A DNA stretch of 64,000 nt, taken from Bacillus cabrialesii. Its GTDB lineage: Bacteria; Bacillota; Bacilli; Bacillales; Bacillaceae. The position numbers and the translations under genes were made by a program. Below are positions 43,486 through 52,107 of this stretch, one piece after another (the stretch's first letter is position 1; the number at the start of each line of letters is the position of its first letter). A model generated the notes under the pieces. It made no database searches and had not been told where the DNA came from. It saw only the letters and a list, made by a program, of their open reading frames with translations. Location of the stretch: contig NZ_CP096889.1 of assembly GCF_004124315.2 (NCBI RefSeq), forward strand, positions 3,455,001 to 3,519,000. The letters are read 5' to 3'.

Positions 43486-43607
43486 ATATTTTTCCTCCTG
43501 TTTCAGCGTTCAGGTGAAATGACATAGCAAAAGGATGATTTTTACTCTTACTCAATCATATCAATGGCGAGAGACTTTTTCAGTATATTTTTGCCGTAAT
43601 GAAAATA

Positions 43608-43640
43608 AAAATCTCCTACTCTTTGATTGAATAGGAGACG
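43608..43640 (-). terminator. Terminator of the yvcA-yvcB-like operon
   Basis: Minus-strand TCTCCTA/TAGGAGA stem with a 13-nt loop, then TTTTTATTTT, just after the last gene of the operon. Confidence 0.7.
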
Positions 43641-43647
43641 TGTAAGA

Positions 43648-44016
43648 CTATGCATCCTTAACAGGCTTCTTTTTTCTGTAAGTCAATGTCACATCCTGCT
43701 GTCGCAGGTCTTCAATAATCATTTTATACCGGTCAACTTTTGCGGTATGTTCTTCTTTTATCGTTTGAAGGGCGGCTTTTTGTTTTTCGCTTTTTGATTC
43801 CAGCTCTTTTTTTATTTTTTTGACGATCAGCCCTTTTTGCCCTTTGATTTCTTCTTTTAATGAAGACTCAAACTTTTTAGTCAAGCTGAGAAAGTCGTTG
43901 ATCGGTTTATTGAGGCTGCCCGCTTTCTCCTTCATTTCGTCATGGGTAAGAAACATATAGGTGGTTGATACAATTTCTGTTTCACTTTCTGAAAATAAGG
44001 AAGTCACTCTTTCCAT
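43648..44016 (-). CDS. Small coiled-coil protein downstream of yvcB-like gene
   Basis: 122 aa, highly charged and predicted helical. A coiled coil covers about residues 45-105 (KFESSLKEEIKGQKGLIVKKIKKELESKSEKQ and on). It has no signal peptide or membrane segment. The ATG is only one base from AGGAGG, so the GTG at 44007 (VTSLF) may be the real start. It is last gene of a three-gene operon, 5 bp after the yvcB-like stop. I do not recognise a family; a partner or chaperone for the large protein before it is a guess. Confidence 0.65.
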   Translation of the reverse strand: MERVTSLFSESETEIVSTTYMFLTHDEMKEKAGSLNKPINDFLSLTKKFESSLKEEIKGQKGLIVKKIKKELESKSEKQKAALQTIKEEHTAKVDRYKMIIEDLRQQDVTLTYRKKKPVKDA

Positions 44017-44021
44017 TCCTC

Positions 44022-45908
44022 CTAAGCCTGAAAATCAAATAACTGAGAAATCATTTCTTCTTTTTCAAACAGCTTTTCGATACTCTCACGAATGTTTTTG
44101 ATAAAATCTCTTTTTTCTGTTGTCTGTTTTTTTAATTCAGCAACGACTCCATCATTAGCAGGGAGCGCACCTGTGTGGAACGATTCATGAACTGAGATTT
44201 TTTCTAATTTATCAAATGTGTGGCTGAAACCGGCTGCAAGCCGGAATTGAAGATCGAAGGCATAATGCGAAGGATTTTCTTCCATATGATGAATAGCCGT
44301 GGTGATCGCCTGTTTTTTGTCTATGAAATCTTCGTCGATTTCCTGACTGTAAACCTTCTGGTACTTAGAAATCGCATCTTCCATATCTTCAACGATCTTC
44401 ATACCGTTTTGATAGATTCTGACAGCGGAAGAGATATTGACTTTAATCGTTTCCCCCGAGCCGCTCTTCCCTGTAAAGTAAATATCGGAGCCTTTATAGC
44501 TGAAGCCTTTTTCCTTTGATAGTGCGTTTAGCATTTGAACGATGCTGTGGCCGTCGACGATGAGTTTTAATGCGTCTTTTGTCTCTTTGTCGAGTGTTTC
44601 TATCGAGGACAAAATTGATTTTACATACTCCACTATTTCACCAACGTCTTTTAAAGCTTGCATAAATTGACCATGCTTTAGATGGTCAATGAAAAGTTCA
44701 TACCGAGATTCTATGCCTCGCATACTCGCATTAATATTCGTTAATTCTTTTTTGATCACTTTCTTTTGCGTTTCATCGATATACCCATTTTCAGCTAGCT
44801 GATCTACGACCGGTCCGCTGTTTCCCAATAAGGTATGGAGAAAACCTAAAAACGCTGGCAAATTCTCTTTAATTCGACCATACATTCGCTTAACGTCATC
44901 AAAGTTTTCATAAATGACACTCGCTTTCGCTAAAGCACCATCTGTATACTTCACTTTATCTATCAGCTCTATGTCAATCCCGCTGGCTGCCTTTATAAAA
45001 CCGTTCAAGCCATCTTTTTCATAGTCATCCTTATATTTTTGAAGGAATTCTTGAATCGCTCTCACGTCTTCATCAGGGATCCCATCCATAATGTTTCTGA
45101 TGCCTTCTAAACTTGTGTTTGTATCTGTCATTTTCACATCGCCGAATGTAACGAAGTCTGCCTTGCCGCTCGCACCGTATAAAGGGTCATCTTTTGAGAT
45201 GCGCTGAGTGATGTTTGCTGTTACGCCTTTGTCATTGTAGTATTTGGTGATCGCTTTTTTAAGGTCATCTTTTGGGATTGAATTTAACTCTTTAAATGTA
45301 TTCACTCTGAACTTCTTAATCATTGTGTACCTTAAATGATCATCTGCTTTTAATAAGTGATCTATACTTATTTGAGCTCCGTTCACACCATAAACCTCAT
45401 CATATTCCCCATCTATTAATTGCACCATTACTTGATTATTGTTGGCAAGTGAATGCCCCATACTATACGTTTTTAAACTATCGTCCTTTCCAGCTTTCTT
45501 CTTGGCTTCCCTAGTAAACTCTTTCGTTGCATTATATTGACTATCATCCATTCCAAGAAACAACCCAAAAAAATTATAAGTCCAGTCTTTATTATCTGCG
45601 CTACCTTCAGAAATAATATGCAACTGATTCACTTCGTGCTTTTTATCTGCGATATGAATAGCAGTACCATCATAACCAGATTCTTTATTCTGGTGTACAA
45701 GCTCTTTAGATGTATAAATTTCAATATTTTGTGTGAGTTCTTGATGAGTTTCTTCCTTATAAATTCTCCGAATATCTGCTTCAAAATCTTTCTTAGCTTC
45801 TTGTATTACTTTGGGATCGGAAGAAGCAAATTTCTGTTTATAACTGTATTCTAAATTTATAAAACGCAGTTTTATATTTTCATTTTCAAAAATATTTTTA
45901 CTTCCCAT
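44022..45908 (-). CDS. yvcB: YvcB-like protein with lipase-type nucleophile elbow (DUF6792-like)
   Basis: 628 aa. The N-terminal 200 residues look like an alpha/beta-hydrolase relative, with YSMGHSLANNN (G151-H-S153-L-A) at the nucleophile position; the rest is long, charged and mostly helical. It has no signal peptide. The closest family I can name is DUF6792, held by Bacillus proteins of unknown role. It overlaps the lipoprotein gene by 11 bp and is followed by a small coiled-coil gene. The gene symbol rests on position and general likeness to the B. subtilis yvcA-yvcB pair, so it is tentative. Confidence 0.6.
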   Translation of the reverse strand: MGSKNIFENENIKLRFINLEYSYKQKFASSDPKVIQEAKKDFEADIRRIYKEETHQELTQNIEIYTSKELVHQNKESGYDGTAIHIADKKHEVNQLHIISEGSADNKDWTYNFFGLFLGMDDSQYNATKEFTREAKKKAGKDDSLKTYSMGHSLANNNQVMVQLIDGEYDEVYGVNGAQISIDHLLKADDHLRYTMIKKFRVNTFKELNSIPKDDLKKAITKYYNDKGVTANITQRISKDDPLYGASGKADFVTFGDVKMTDTNTSLEGIRNIMDGIPDEDVRAIQEFLQKYKDDYEKDGLNGFIKAASGIDIELIDKVKYTDGALAKASVIYENFDDVKRMYGRIKENLPAFLGFLHTLLGNSGPVVDQLAENGYIDETQKKVIKKELTNINASMRGIESRYELFIDHLKHGQFMQALKDVGEIVEYVKSILSSIETLDKETKDALKLIVDGHSIVQMLNALSKEKGFSYKGSDIYFTGKSGSGETIKVNISSAVRIYQNGMKIVEDMEDAISKYQKVYSQEIDEDFIDKKQAITTAIHHMEENPSHYAFDLQFRLAAGFSHTFDKLEKISVHESFHTGALPANDGVVAELKKQTTEKRDFIKNIRESIEKLFEKEEMISQLFDFQA

Positions 45909-46611
45909 CTTCCCGCTCCTCTAAATTGAAGGTAACAGAGTTTAATATTTTTTTAACCTTTTCTTCATAGTCTTTTGGATTTTGCTTACATGTCTGTGTA
46001 TTTGCTGAGCAGCTGAACATAAAAGAATATTCCATCCCTAAATAATCTTGTTTTTTTGATTTTATATAACCAAGATAGATATAAGATGTTTTCTCTTCGG
46101 TGTCAAAGTTTTCTTGTTTTGAAGCAAAATGAATATCCTTATCCTTTGCTTCTACTTTTTCAAATTTACCTTTGTATTCATTTTTACCGCTAACAATATC
46201 CAACATGGTCTCCGTATTGTTTATAAATGATTCATTTTGATAGAACTTTACTGAAGCATTCATTACTATATTCGTTTTTTTATTAACACTGTCAAAAAAC
46301 AGTGACTCGTTTGTCTTTGAAGTTTCAGAGTCGGAATACTCCCCATCCGCCGGAAACAACATCCTAAACCCCTTCAGTTTAGACTCAAGCAAATAATACC
46401 CCGGCTCCTCTTCCTTCGTTGACACCATATACTCTCTCGTTTTCTCGTCCTGAAACGCTGGAACTTTGGGCAGGTCTTTTGGATCCATGTCTTTTGGTCT
46501 TACGGCTTCTGTTTTATTGTCATTTGTGGTGTTTTTCTCATTGTCGTTCATACTGCATCCTCCTGTCAGGGCAAGTAATAAGCTGAAGCAAATAAAGATG
46601 ATCTTTTTCAT
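45898..46611 (-). CDS. yvcA: YvcA-like lipoprotein
   Basis: 237 aa. Signal peptide MKKIIFICFSLLLALTGGC with Cys19 as lipid-attachment site, an Asn/Asp/Lys-rich linker, then a globular domain (about residues 65-230) with two further Cys (CSANTQTCKQN). Start at 46611 gives the lipoprotein signal; the ATG at 46653 would bury it. B. subtilis YvcA is a lipoprotein needed for complex colony formation; this gene has its position and type. A conserved box lies 74 bp upstream. Confidence 0.75.
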   Translation of the reverse strand: MKKIIFICFSLLLALTGGCSMNDNEKNTTNDNKTEAVRPKDMDPKDLPKVPAFQDEKTREYMVSTKEEEPGYYLLESKLKGFRMLFPADGEYSDSETSKTNESLFFDSVNKKTNIVMNASVKFYQNESFINNTETMLDIVSGKNEYKGKFEKVEAKDKDIHFASKQENFDTEEKTSYIYLGYIKSKKQDYLGMEYSFMFSCSANTQTCKQNPKDYEEKVKKILNSVTFNLEEREDGK

Positions 46612-46684
46612 TACGAACCTCCAAGGGTTTTTATACTGATTTACCAAAGTCATACTAATGACCCTGTTACTAAGTGATTATTTT

Positions 46685-46727
46685 ATCCTTATTCATGTTA
46701 CAACATGGAATAAATTAGATAAATAGG
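46685..46727. promoter_or_regulatory. Shared upstream box, copy 1 (before yvcA-like gene)
   Basis: Core ATCCTTATTCATGTTACAAC and ATGG, then ATAAATAGG. The dyad CATGTTACAACATG is a perfect palindrome of 6-bp arms. The same order of elements recurs at 48599-48641. Confidence 0.55.
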
Positions 46728-46797
46728 AAAATAGACTTGGTTTATCTTAGGATTGCGGCGGAAAGAACTCTTTTATTTATCATGTTTTGCCAAAATT

Positions 46798-46826
46798 AAA
46801 AAGACCGCCGAGTTCTCTCGGCAGTC
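46798..46826 (-). terminator. Terminator of the DUF2339 gene
   Basis: Minus-strand GACTGCCGAG/CTCGGCGGTC stem followed by TTTTT, 11 bp after the stop. Confidence 0.85.
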
Positions 46827-46837
46827 GTGACCAGGCA

Positions 46838-48481
46838 TTATGGCTTCTCTTTTTTCGAATAAAATATTCTCGAAATAAACAGTCCAATAATCCCTAGCAA
46901 GATGAATAAGACCGCTCTCCAAACAATATCAATCGAAGCAGAATCTATTAAAATCATTTTGGTCAATGTGATAAATAAAAATATAAGCCCGATTCGGTTC
47001 CATGTCTTGTCTTTGGTTGCGTAATAAATCGCATACATCACGATGACAAACATAAACCAAGACAGGGATATTCCGGCATTACTGGATACGCCGTCAATCA
47101 TATCCGTTACCCATATAGATAACTTGCTGAAGAAAACGAGCATCAGAAATGAAACAGCGTACGTCACAACAATCGCGGCTTGTTTATACTGTATTTTTTT
47201 TGAAAACAGATAGGCAGCAAATAGTGAGCTGATCAGCAGCAGCCAGGCGACAATGCTGAACATGTGTAATGAGCGTGCCGGGTATTGCATGAGGCCGCAC
47301 GATGACTGTAATAGTACAATCACTCCGGCTATGCCGATCAGCCAGCTTTTTTTACGGTATGACACGTAACACATCATGATTCCTTGTAATGTGAATATGA
47401 TGTACATTAAAATCAGATTTTTATCTAATACATCCGCTGCTAATACATTGAGATATATCATAGAAATGACAAATAACGTATGTTTGATTTCGGTGAATTC
47501 CTTTCTTTTCCATAAACTTAACGAAAGGTAAAATCCGAAAGCAGCAATATAAAAAGCGTATAACGCCGTATCGTTTTTTATATACAGGCCAAACCCCGTG
47601 AAGAAAACGACAAAAGCTCCGATCGATATGGCTGTGAGATACACCGCTTTTTTAAATCGGCTCTGCGATGTTAAGGCTGAGTAAATCATGATCGCCTGCT
47701 GCATGATAAATACGGCAAGTGTCCAAACCGATACTTGTGCATCGGTAAACAACAAGAAAGCAAAAATCGCTAATATGAAAGCATAGTTTGCTATATTCCA
47801 TGCCACGTTGTACTTTTGTTTGACTGTCTCATACATCAAGCCTGCAAAAACCAATGCCTCATATACATAAAAGATGTATTCGTTTCCTTGTTCCCCGCCA
47901 AATAAAAAGGGATACAAGTAAACACCTGCGCCGATAATCGCAATCAGTGTTTGTGATCGGTATTTTCTAGATATGTACACTCCGCTTGCAACACCTGCCG
48001 CAAGAAGAATCATGGTAAGCGGGGTCGGTATTATCTGGTACAGCATGTTCCCCGCAAATAGGGAAACGATGTAGACAATATTACTGCCCGCCAATAATGA
48101 AATACTCAGCACACTGGCATTTTTCTTATATTGCCTGCTTCCGAGAACATATAGAACAATGGAGACAATCAGTCCTGCAGCCACTCTCATATATGTGTTG
48201 ACCCATCCTTTTTCAGCGGCCGCCGCAAACGCCCAAATCATGCCAAGAAGAAAAACAAAAATAAAGATCTTTGGAAGCCAATTTCCTGCCATGTTTTCTA
48301 AAGTATGCTTCTCTTTTGGCACTTCGGTTTCTTTGCTGATCTTTGAATACTCTTCTGTTTTAACTATGGTTTGTTCTTTCTTGTCCGCAGTGAGATATGC
48401 GATCTCCTTTTTGACACTTTCCAGTTCTTGTTCCAAACGTCCAACTCTTTTGTTCAGTTCATCAATTTTTTTGTTCACCAT
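46838..48481 (-). CDS. DUF2339-type polytopic membrane protein
   Basis: 547 aa: an N-terminal coiled coil (residues 3-36, KKIDELNKRVGRLEQELESV), a charged linker, then about 14 closely packed hydrophobic helices to the C-terminus. This is the layout of DUF2339 predicted membrane proteins, of unknown function. The start follows GGGGAGAGA. It is not part of the B. subtilis 168 locus as I remember it, so it may be lineage-specific. It shares an upstream box with the adjacent yvcA-like operon. Confidence 0.75.
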   Translation of the reverse strand: MVNKKIDELNKRVGRLEQELESVKKEIAYLTADKKEQTIVKTEEYSKISKETEVPKEKHTLENMAGNWLPKIFIFVFLLGMIWAFAAAAEKGWVNTYMRVAAGLIVSIVLYVLGSRQYKKNASVLSISLLAGSNIVYIVSLFAGNMLYQIIPTPLTMILLAAGVASGVYISRKYRSQTLIAIIGAGVYLYPFLFGGEQGNEYIFYVYEALVFAGLMYETVKQKYNVAWNIANYAFILAIFAFLLFTDAQVSVWTLAVFIMQQAIMIYSALTSQSRFKKAVYLTAISIGAFVVFFTGFGLYIKNDTALYAFYIAAFGFYLSLSLWKRKEFTEIKHTLFVISMIYLNVLAADVLDKNLILMYIIFTLQGIMMCYVSYRKKSWLIGIAGVIVLLQSSCGLMQYPARSLHMFSIVAWLLLISSLFAAYLFSKKIQYKQAAIVVTYAVSFLMLVFFSKLSIWVTDMIDGVSSNAGISLSWFMFVIVMYAIYYATKDKTWNRIGLIFLFITLTKMILIDSASIDIVWRAVLFILLGIIGLFISRIFYSKKEKP

Positions 48482-48598
48482 TCTCTCCCCATTTTCGAAT
48501 AATTAGCAGCCGCTTTTTCATGATATGACTCTTTCCCGCTCTCCTTACCGGTTCTCACAAAATAATTCTAAAGACCTGTTGTCCATTCAGGATTTTCA

Positions 48599-48641
48599 TC
48601 CTTAGTTATGTTACATCATGGAAAATTTCCGATGAATAGGG
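48599..48641. promoter_or_regulatory. Shared upstream box, copy 2 (before DUF2339 gene)
   Basis: ATCCTTAGTTATGTTACATC and ATGG, then ATGAATAGG, in the same order as at 46685-46727. It lies about 118 bp upstream of the DUF2339 start. The remainder of the 48482-48737 gap holds nothing I can name. Confidence 0.55.
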
Positions 48642-48737
48642 AATTCGATTGATTTTTTGTGTTTGTTCTCATAAACATAGACGTTTTTTCATTTCATTTA
48701 CTGGAATAACGGCAAAGAGATCGGTCATAAAGATGCA

Positions 48738-48769
48738 TAAAAAAAGAGCTGTCATCTATACAGCTCCCT
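48738..48769 (-). terminator. his operon terminator
   Basis: Minus-strand GGAGCTGT/ACAGCTC stem followed by seven T, just after hisI. Confidence 0.9.
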
Positions 48770-48774
48770 TGCTC

Positions 48775-49398
48775 TTATTTCTCAGAATGCCGTTTCTTCA
48801 ATACGTCAAGCACATCATCCAGCGGCAGGTTTTGTTCTCTAAGCAGGACAAGCAGGTGATACAGCAGGTCTGCCGCTTCCCATTTAAGCTCCTCGAGGTC
48901 CCGGTTTTTCGCGGCGATGATGACTTCGGATGCTTCTTCACCGACTTTTTTCAAAATCTTATCGACGCCTTCACGGAAAAGGTAAGTAGTATAAGCTCCC
49001 TCAGGCATTTCCGCTTGGCGTTCTGCAATCACGCGTTCCAGTTCGTTCATAATGTCAAATCGTCCCGCAGCTTGTTCTTCTGTTTGTTCCTTTGTAAAAC
49101 AGCTGTAGCTGCCTGTGTGGCATGCCGGGCCGGATGGCTCCACGAGTACGATCAGCGCGTCTTGGTCGCAGTCATACCGGATACCCTTGACGGCTTGCGT
49201 GTTGCCTGAGGTTTCTCCTTTATGCCATAACTCTTGGCGAGAGCGGCTGTAAAACCATGTTTCTTTCGTTTCCAGCGTTTTTTCGTACGATTCCTTGTTC
49301 ATATAGGCAAGTGTCAGCACCTCTTTACTTGCCGCATCCTGCACGATGGCAGGAATTAACCCGTCCTCGTTAAAACGCAGTTCATCTACCTGCTTCAT
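48775..49398 (-). CDS. hisI: Phosphoribosyl-AMP cyclohydrolase / phosphoribosyl-ATP pyrophosphatase
   Basis: A 207-aa two-domain enzyme for steps 2 and 3 of histidine synthesis. The N-terminal cyclohydrolase domain (to about residue 105) has WHKGETSGNTQ and the metal sites DCDQDALIVLV and GPACHTGSYSCF. The C-terminal pyrophosphatase domain has VGEEASEVIIAAKN. It is the last gene of the operon, overlapping hisF by 4 bp. Confidence 0.97.
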   Translation of the reverse strand: MKQVDELRFNEDGLIPAIVQDAASKEVLTLAYMNKESYEKTLETKETWFYSRSRQELWHKGETSGNTQAVKGIRYDCDQDALIVLVEPSGPACHTGSYSCFTKEQTEEQAAGRFDIMNELERVIAERQAEMPEGAYTTYLFREGVDKILKKVGEEASEVIIAAKNRDLEELKWEAADLLYHLLVLLREQNLPLDDVLDVLKKRHSEK

Positions 49399-50153
49399 CT
49401 CACATTCACCCCGTGCTCTTTCAAGTATGATTTCACTTCTTTAATCGATGTTTCTTTATAATGAAAAATAGAGGCGGCCAGCGCGGCGTCAGCTTCTCCT
49501 TTTGTAAAAGCCTCAAGCATATGCTGCGCGTTTCCCGCGCCTCCCGATGCGATAACCGGCACAGGGACAGCTTCAGAAACAAGCTTTGTCAGCCTGTGGT
49601 CAAAGCCTTTTTTCTCACCGTCAGAGTCCATGCTTGTCAGCAGGATTTCTCCGGCTCCGCGTTTGACACCTTCTTTTGCCCAGGCGGTGACTTCCCAATC
49701 TGTTTTCTTTCTGCCGCCGTGCGTGTAGACCTTATATGTGCCGGATTCTTGATCATACTTGGCATCAATGGCAAGTACGATGCATTGTGAACCGAAAAAC
49801 TCGGCTCCTTCTGTAATCAGCTCAGGGCGGAGAACGGCTGCCGTATTAACCGACACTTTGTCCGCTCCGGCACGCAGAATCGTTTTCATATCGCTGAGCT
49901 GATTGATGCCGCCGCCGACTGTAAATGGAATCGCAAGCTTCGCGGCAACCTGCTCCACAACGTCAACCATCGTTTTGCGGCCTTCATGCGAGGCGGAAAT
50001 ATCAAGAAAAACGAGTTCATCCGCGCCTTCCTGGTCGTACACTTCCGCCAGTTCAACAGGGTCACCGGCATCCTTTAATTCGAGGAATTGAATCCCTTTG
50101 ACAACGCGTCCTTCTTTGACATCAAGACATGGAATAATCCGTTTTGTGATCAT
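49395..50153 (-). CDS. hisF: Imidazole glycerol phosphate synthase, cyclase subunit
   Basis: A 252-aa beta/alpha barrel that uses ammonia from HisH to close the imidazole ring. The N-terminal catalytic Asp is in IIPCLDVKEGRVVKG, the second in VLAIDAKY; phosphate sites GGGINQ and ASGGAGN are present. It overlaps hisA and hisI by 4 bp each. Confidence 0.98.
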   Translation of the reverse strand: MITKRIIPCLDVKEGRVVKGIQFLELKDAGDPVELAEVYDQEGADELVFLDISASHEGRKTMVDVVEQVAAKLAIPFTVGGGINQLSDMKTILRAGADKVSVNTAAVLRPELITEGAEFFGSQCIVLAIDAKYDQESGTYKVYTHGGRKKTDWEVTAWAKEGVKRGAGEILLTSMDSDGEKKGFDHRLTKLVSEAVPVPVIASGGAGNAQHMLEAFTKGEADAALAASIFHYKETSIKEVKSYLKEHGVNVR

Positions 50154-50887
50154 TGTCCCTTCACCCTTTCAAGCGCCTCGCTCAGCGTAAACTGATTGGT
50201 GTACAGCGCTTTTCCGATTATCGCTCCAGAAACGCCGTCCGCCTGATAGTGGGCGAGTGCTTCGAGATCCGCGACGGAGCTGACTCCTCCGGAAGCAATC
50301 ACAGATTTCCCCGTTTCTTTTGCAAGCTCGACCGTGCTTTCAATATTGGGGCCTGACAGCATTCCGTCTGTCGCGATGTCAGTAAAAATAAAGACTTCCG
50401 CTCCTTCATTAGCAAGCTCTTTACCGAGTTCAGCCGCCTTAAGAGTTGATGTTTCCAGCCATCCCTCAGTTGAAACAAATCCGTTTCTCGCGTCCAGTCC
50501 AATTGCAATTTTCTCGCCATATTGTTTCAGCATTTTTTTGACAAACGGAGGATTAGAAACAGCTGAGCTTCCAAGGATGACTCGATCGACTCCTGCTGAT
50601 AAGTATTCATAGACGTCACTTTCGGAACGGATCCCGCCGCCGATTTCCACTTTCAGGTCCAGCTTTTGCGCAATCTCGATCACATGACGGTCATTTACTC
50701 TTTTGCCTTCTTTGGCGCCGTCGAGATCAACGAGATGGATCCATTCGGCACCCTCACTCGCAAATAACGCGGACATGTCGTATGGTGAATCGCCGTATAT
50801 CGTTTCCTTGTTATAATCTCCTTGAACAAGGCGGACACATTTGCCGTTTCTCATATCAATTGCCGGATATAATGTAAAAGCACTCAT
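50150..50887 (-). CDS. hisA: ProFAR isomerase
   Basis: A 245-aa barrel enzyme isomerising the phosphoribosyl-formimino intermediate. The catalytic Asp residues lie in YPAIDMRNGKCVRLVQGDY and FTDIATDGMLSGPN; GGGIRSESD binds phosphate. It overlaps hisH and hisF by 4 bp each, and resembles HisF as expected of paralogues. Confidence 0.98.
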   Translation of the reverse strand: MSAFTLYPAIDMRNGKCVRLVQGDYNKETIYGDSPYDMSALFASEGAEWIHLVDLDGAKEGKRVNDRHVIEIAQKLDLKVEIGGGIRSESDVYEYLSAGVDRVILGSSAVSNPPFVKKMLKQYGEKIAIGLDARNGFVSTEGWLETSTLKAAELGKELANEGAEVFIFTDIATDGMLSGPNIESTVELAKETGKSVIASGGVSSVADLEALAHYQADGVSGAIIGKALYTNQFTLSEALERVKGQ

Positions 50888-51522
50888 TTTTTCACCTTCT
50901 GTTCTGCTGCCATTTTCGTGAATTGGGTTAAGATGGACATTCCGGCCGTGCTGCTTTTTTCCGGGTGAAATTGGGCGCCGAAGACGTTCCCTTTCCCGAC
51001 AACCGCAGGCACTCGCACACCATAATCGGCGCTTGCCAGAAGCGCGTCCCCCTCCATCCCGTCAATGTAATAAGAATGAACGAAATAGGCGTAGCCTTCT
51101 TCTGTTTCAGCCAACAGCGGAGATTGATTATGAAAAAAAAGACGATTCCAGCCCATATGCGGAACCTTCAGCTTGTTTCCTTCCTCATCTTCTGCCTGCA
51201 GCCTGACTGCTTTTCCTTTTAATAGCCCTAGGCCTGACGAGGTGCCGTTTTCTTCGCTTTGATCAAATAAAAGCTGCATGCCAAGGCATATCCCGAGAAG
51301 CAGTCTCCCCTCTGAAACCATATCGCGAATCAATTGATCGAGCTTTGCGTTGCGCAAATTGTCCATCGCGTCTCCAAATGAACCGACTCCCGGCAAAATG
51401 AAGGCATCAGCTTCTTTCAGCTCCTCTGGCTTTTCAGAAACAAAGTACGGCACGCCGACACGCTCAAGCGCCTTTGAGACACTGTATAAATTGCCCATTC
51501 CGTAATCTATCACGCCGATCAT
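50884..51522 (-). CDS. hisH: Imidazole glycerol phosphate synthase, glutaminase subunit
   Basis: A 212-aa class I amidotransferase. The Cys nucleophile is in GICLGMQLLF, and the His and Glu in GAQFHPEKS. It hands ammonia to HisF. It directly abuts hisB (stop and start adjacent) and overlaps hisA by 4 bp. Confidence 0.98.
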   Translation of the reverse strand: MIGVIDYGMGNLYSVSKALERVGVPYFVSEKPEELKEADAFILPGVGSFGDAMDNLRNAKLDQLIRDMVSEGRLLLGICLGMQLLFDQSEENGTSSGLGLLKGKAVRLQAEDEEGNKLKVPHMGWNRLFFHNQSPLLAETEEGYAYFVHSYYIDGMEGDALLASADYGVRVPAVVGKGNVFGAQFHPEKSSTAGMSILTQFTKMAAEQKVKK

Positions 51523-52107
51523 TTACAGCATCCCTTTCGTTGATGGTATTCCTTTAACACGCGGATCAATTGTTGTCGCTTCATCAAGCGCACGCCCCAG
51601 CGCTTTAAAAACAGCTTCAATCATGTGGTGGGTGTTTGTGCCGTAATGAACGATGACGTGCAGGTTCATTCGCGCTTCAAGCGCCAGCTTCCACAAAAAT
51701 TCATGTACGAGCTCTGTGTCAAAGGTTCCGACTTTTGCCGCCGGGAAATCTGCGCGCATTTCCAAGTGCGGCCGGTTGCTTAAATCGATGACGACTTGAG
51801 CAAGCGCCTCATCCATCGGCACAAACGCAGATCCGTAACGCTTGATTCCCTTTTTATCCCCTAAGGCTTCGAGGAGCGCTTGCCCTAAGCAGATGCCGAT
51901 ATCTTCAGTCGTGTGGTGATCATCTATATCAACATCGCCTTTTGCGTGAATGGAAAGATCAAATTGCCCGTGTTTCGTAAATAAATCCAGCATGTGCGTC
52001 ATAAACGGCACGTCTGTTTTAATATCGGCTTGTCCCCCGCCGTCTATTGTGAATGCCAGTTCAATATCTGTTTCGTTTGTTTTTCTGGCTCGTTCCGCTT
52101 TTCTCAT
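51523..52107 (-). CDS. hisB: Imidazoleglycerol-phosphate dehydratase
   Basis: A 194-aa Mn-dependent dehydratase. Both metal-binding His motifs, DDHHTTEDIGI and TNTHHMIEA-type VHYGTNTHHMIE, are seen, as is FMTHMLDLF near the start. It is the monofunctional form, without the phosphatase domain found in enterics. It overlaps hisD by 4 bp. Confidence 0.98.
   Translation of the reverse strand: MRKAERARKTNETDIELAFTIDGGGQADIKTDVPFMTHMLDLFTKHGQFDLSIHAKGDVDIDDHHTTEDIGICLGQALLEALGDKKGIKRYGSAFVPMDEALAQVVIDLSNRPHLEMRADFPAAKVGTFDTELVHEFLWKLALEARMNLHVIVHYGTNTHHMIEAVFKALGRALDEATTIDPRVKGIPSTKGML

Noticed and set aside
46660..46730. ECF-sigma promoter at TGTAAC in the shared yvcA/DUF2339 box
   Set aside because: TGTAAC resembles a SigX -35 box, but neither copy has a CGAC-like -10 at 16-17 bp.
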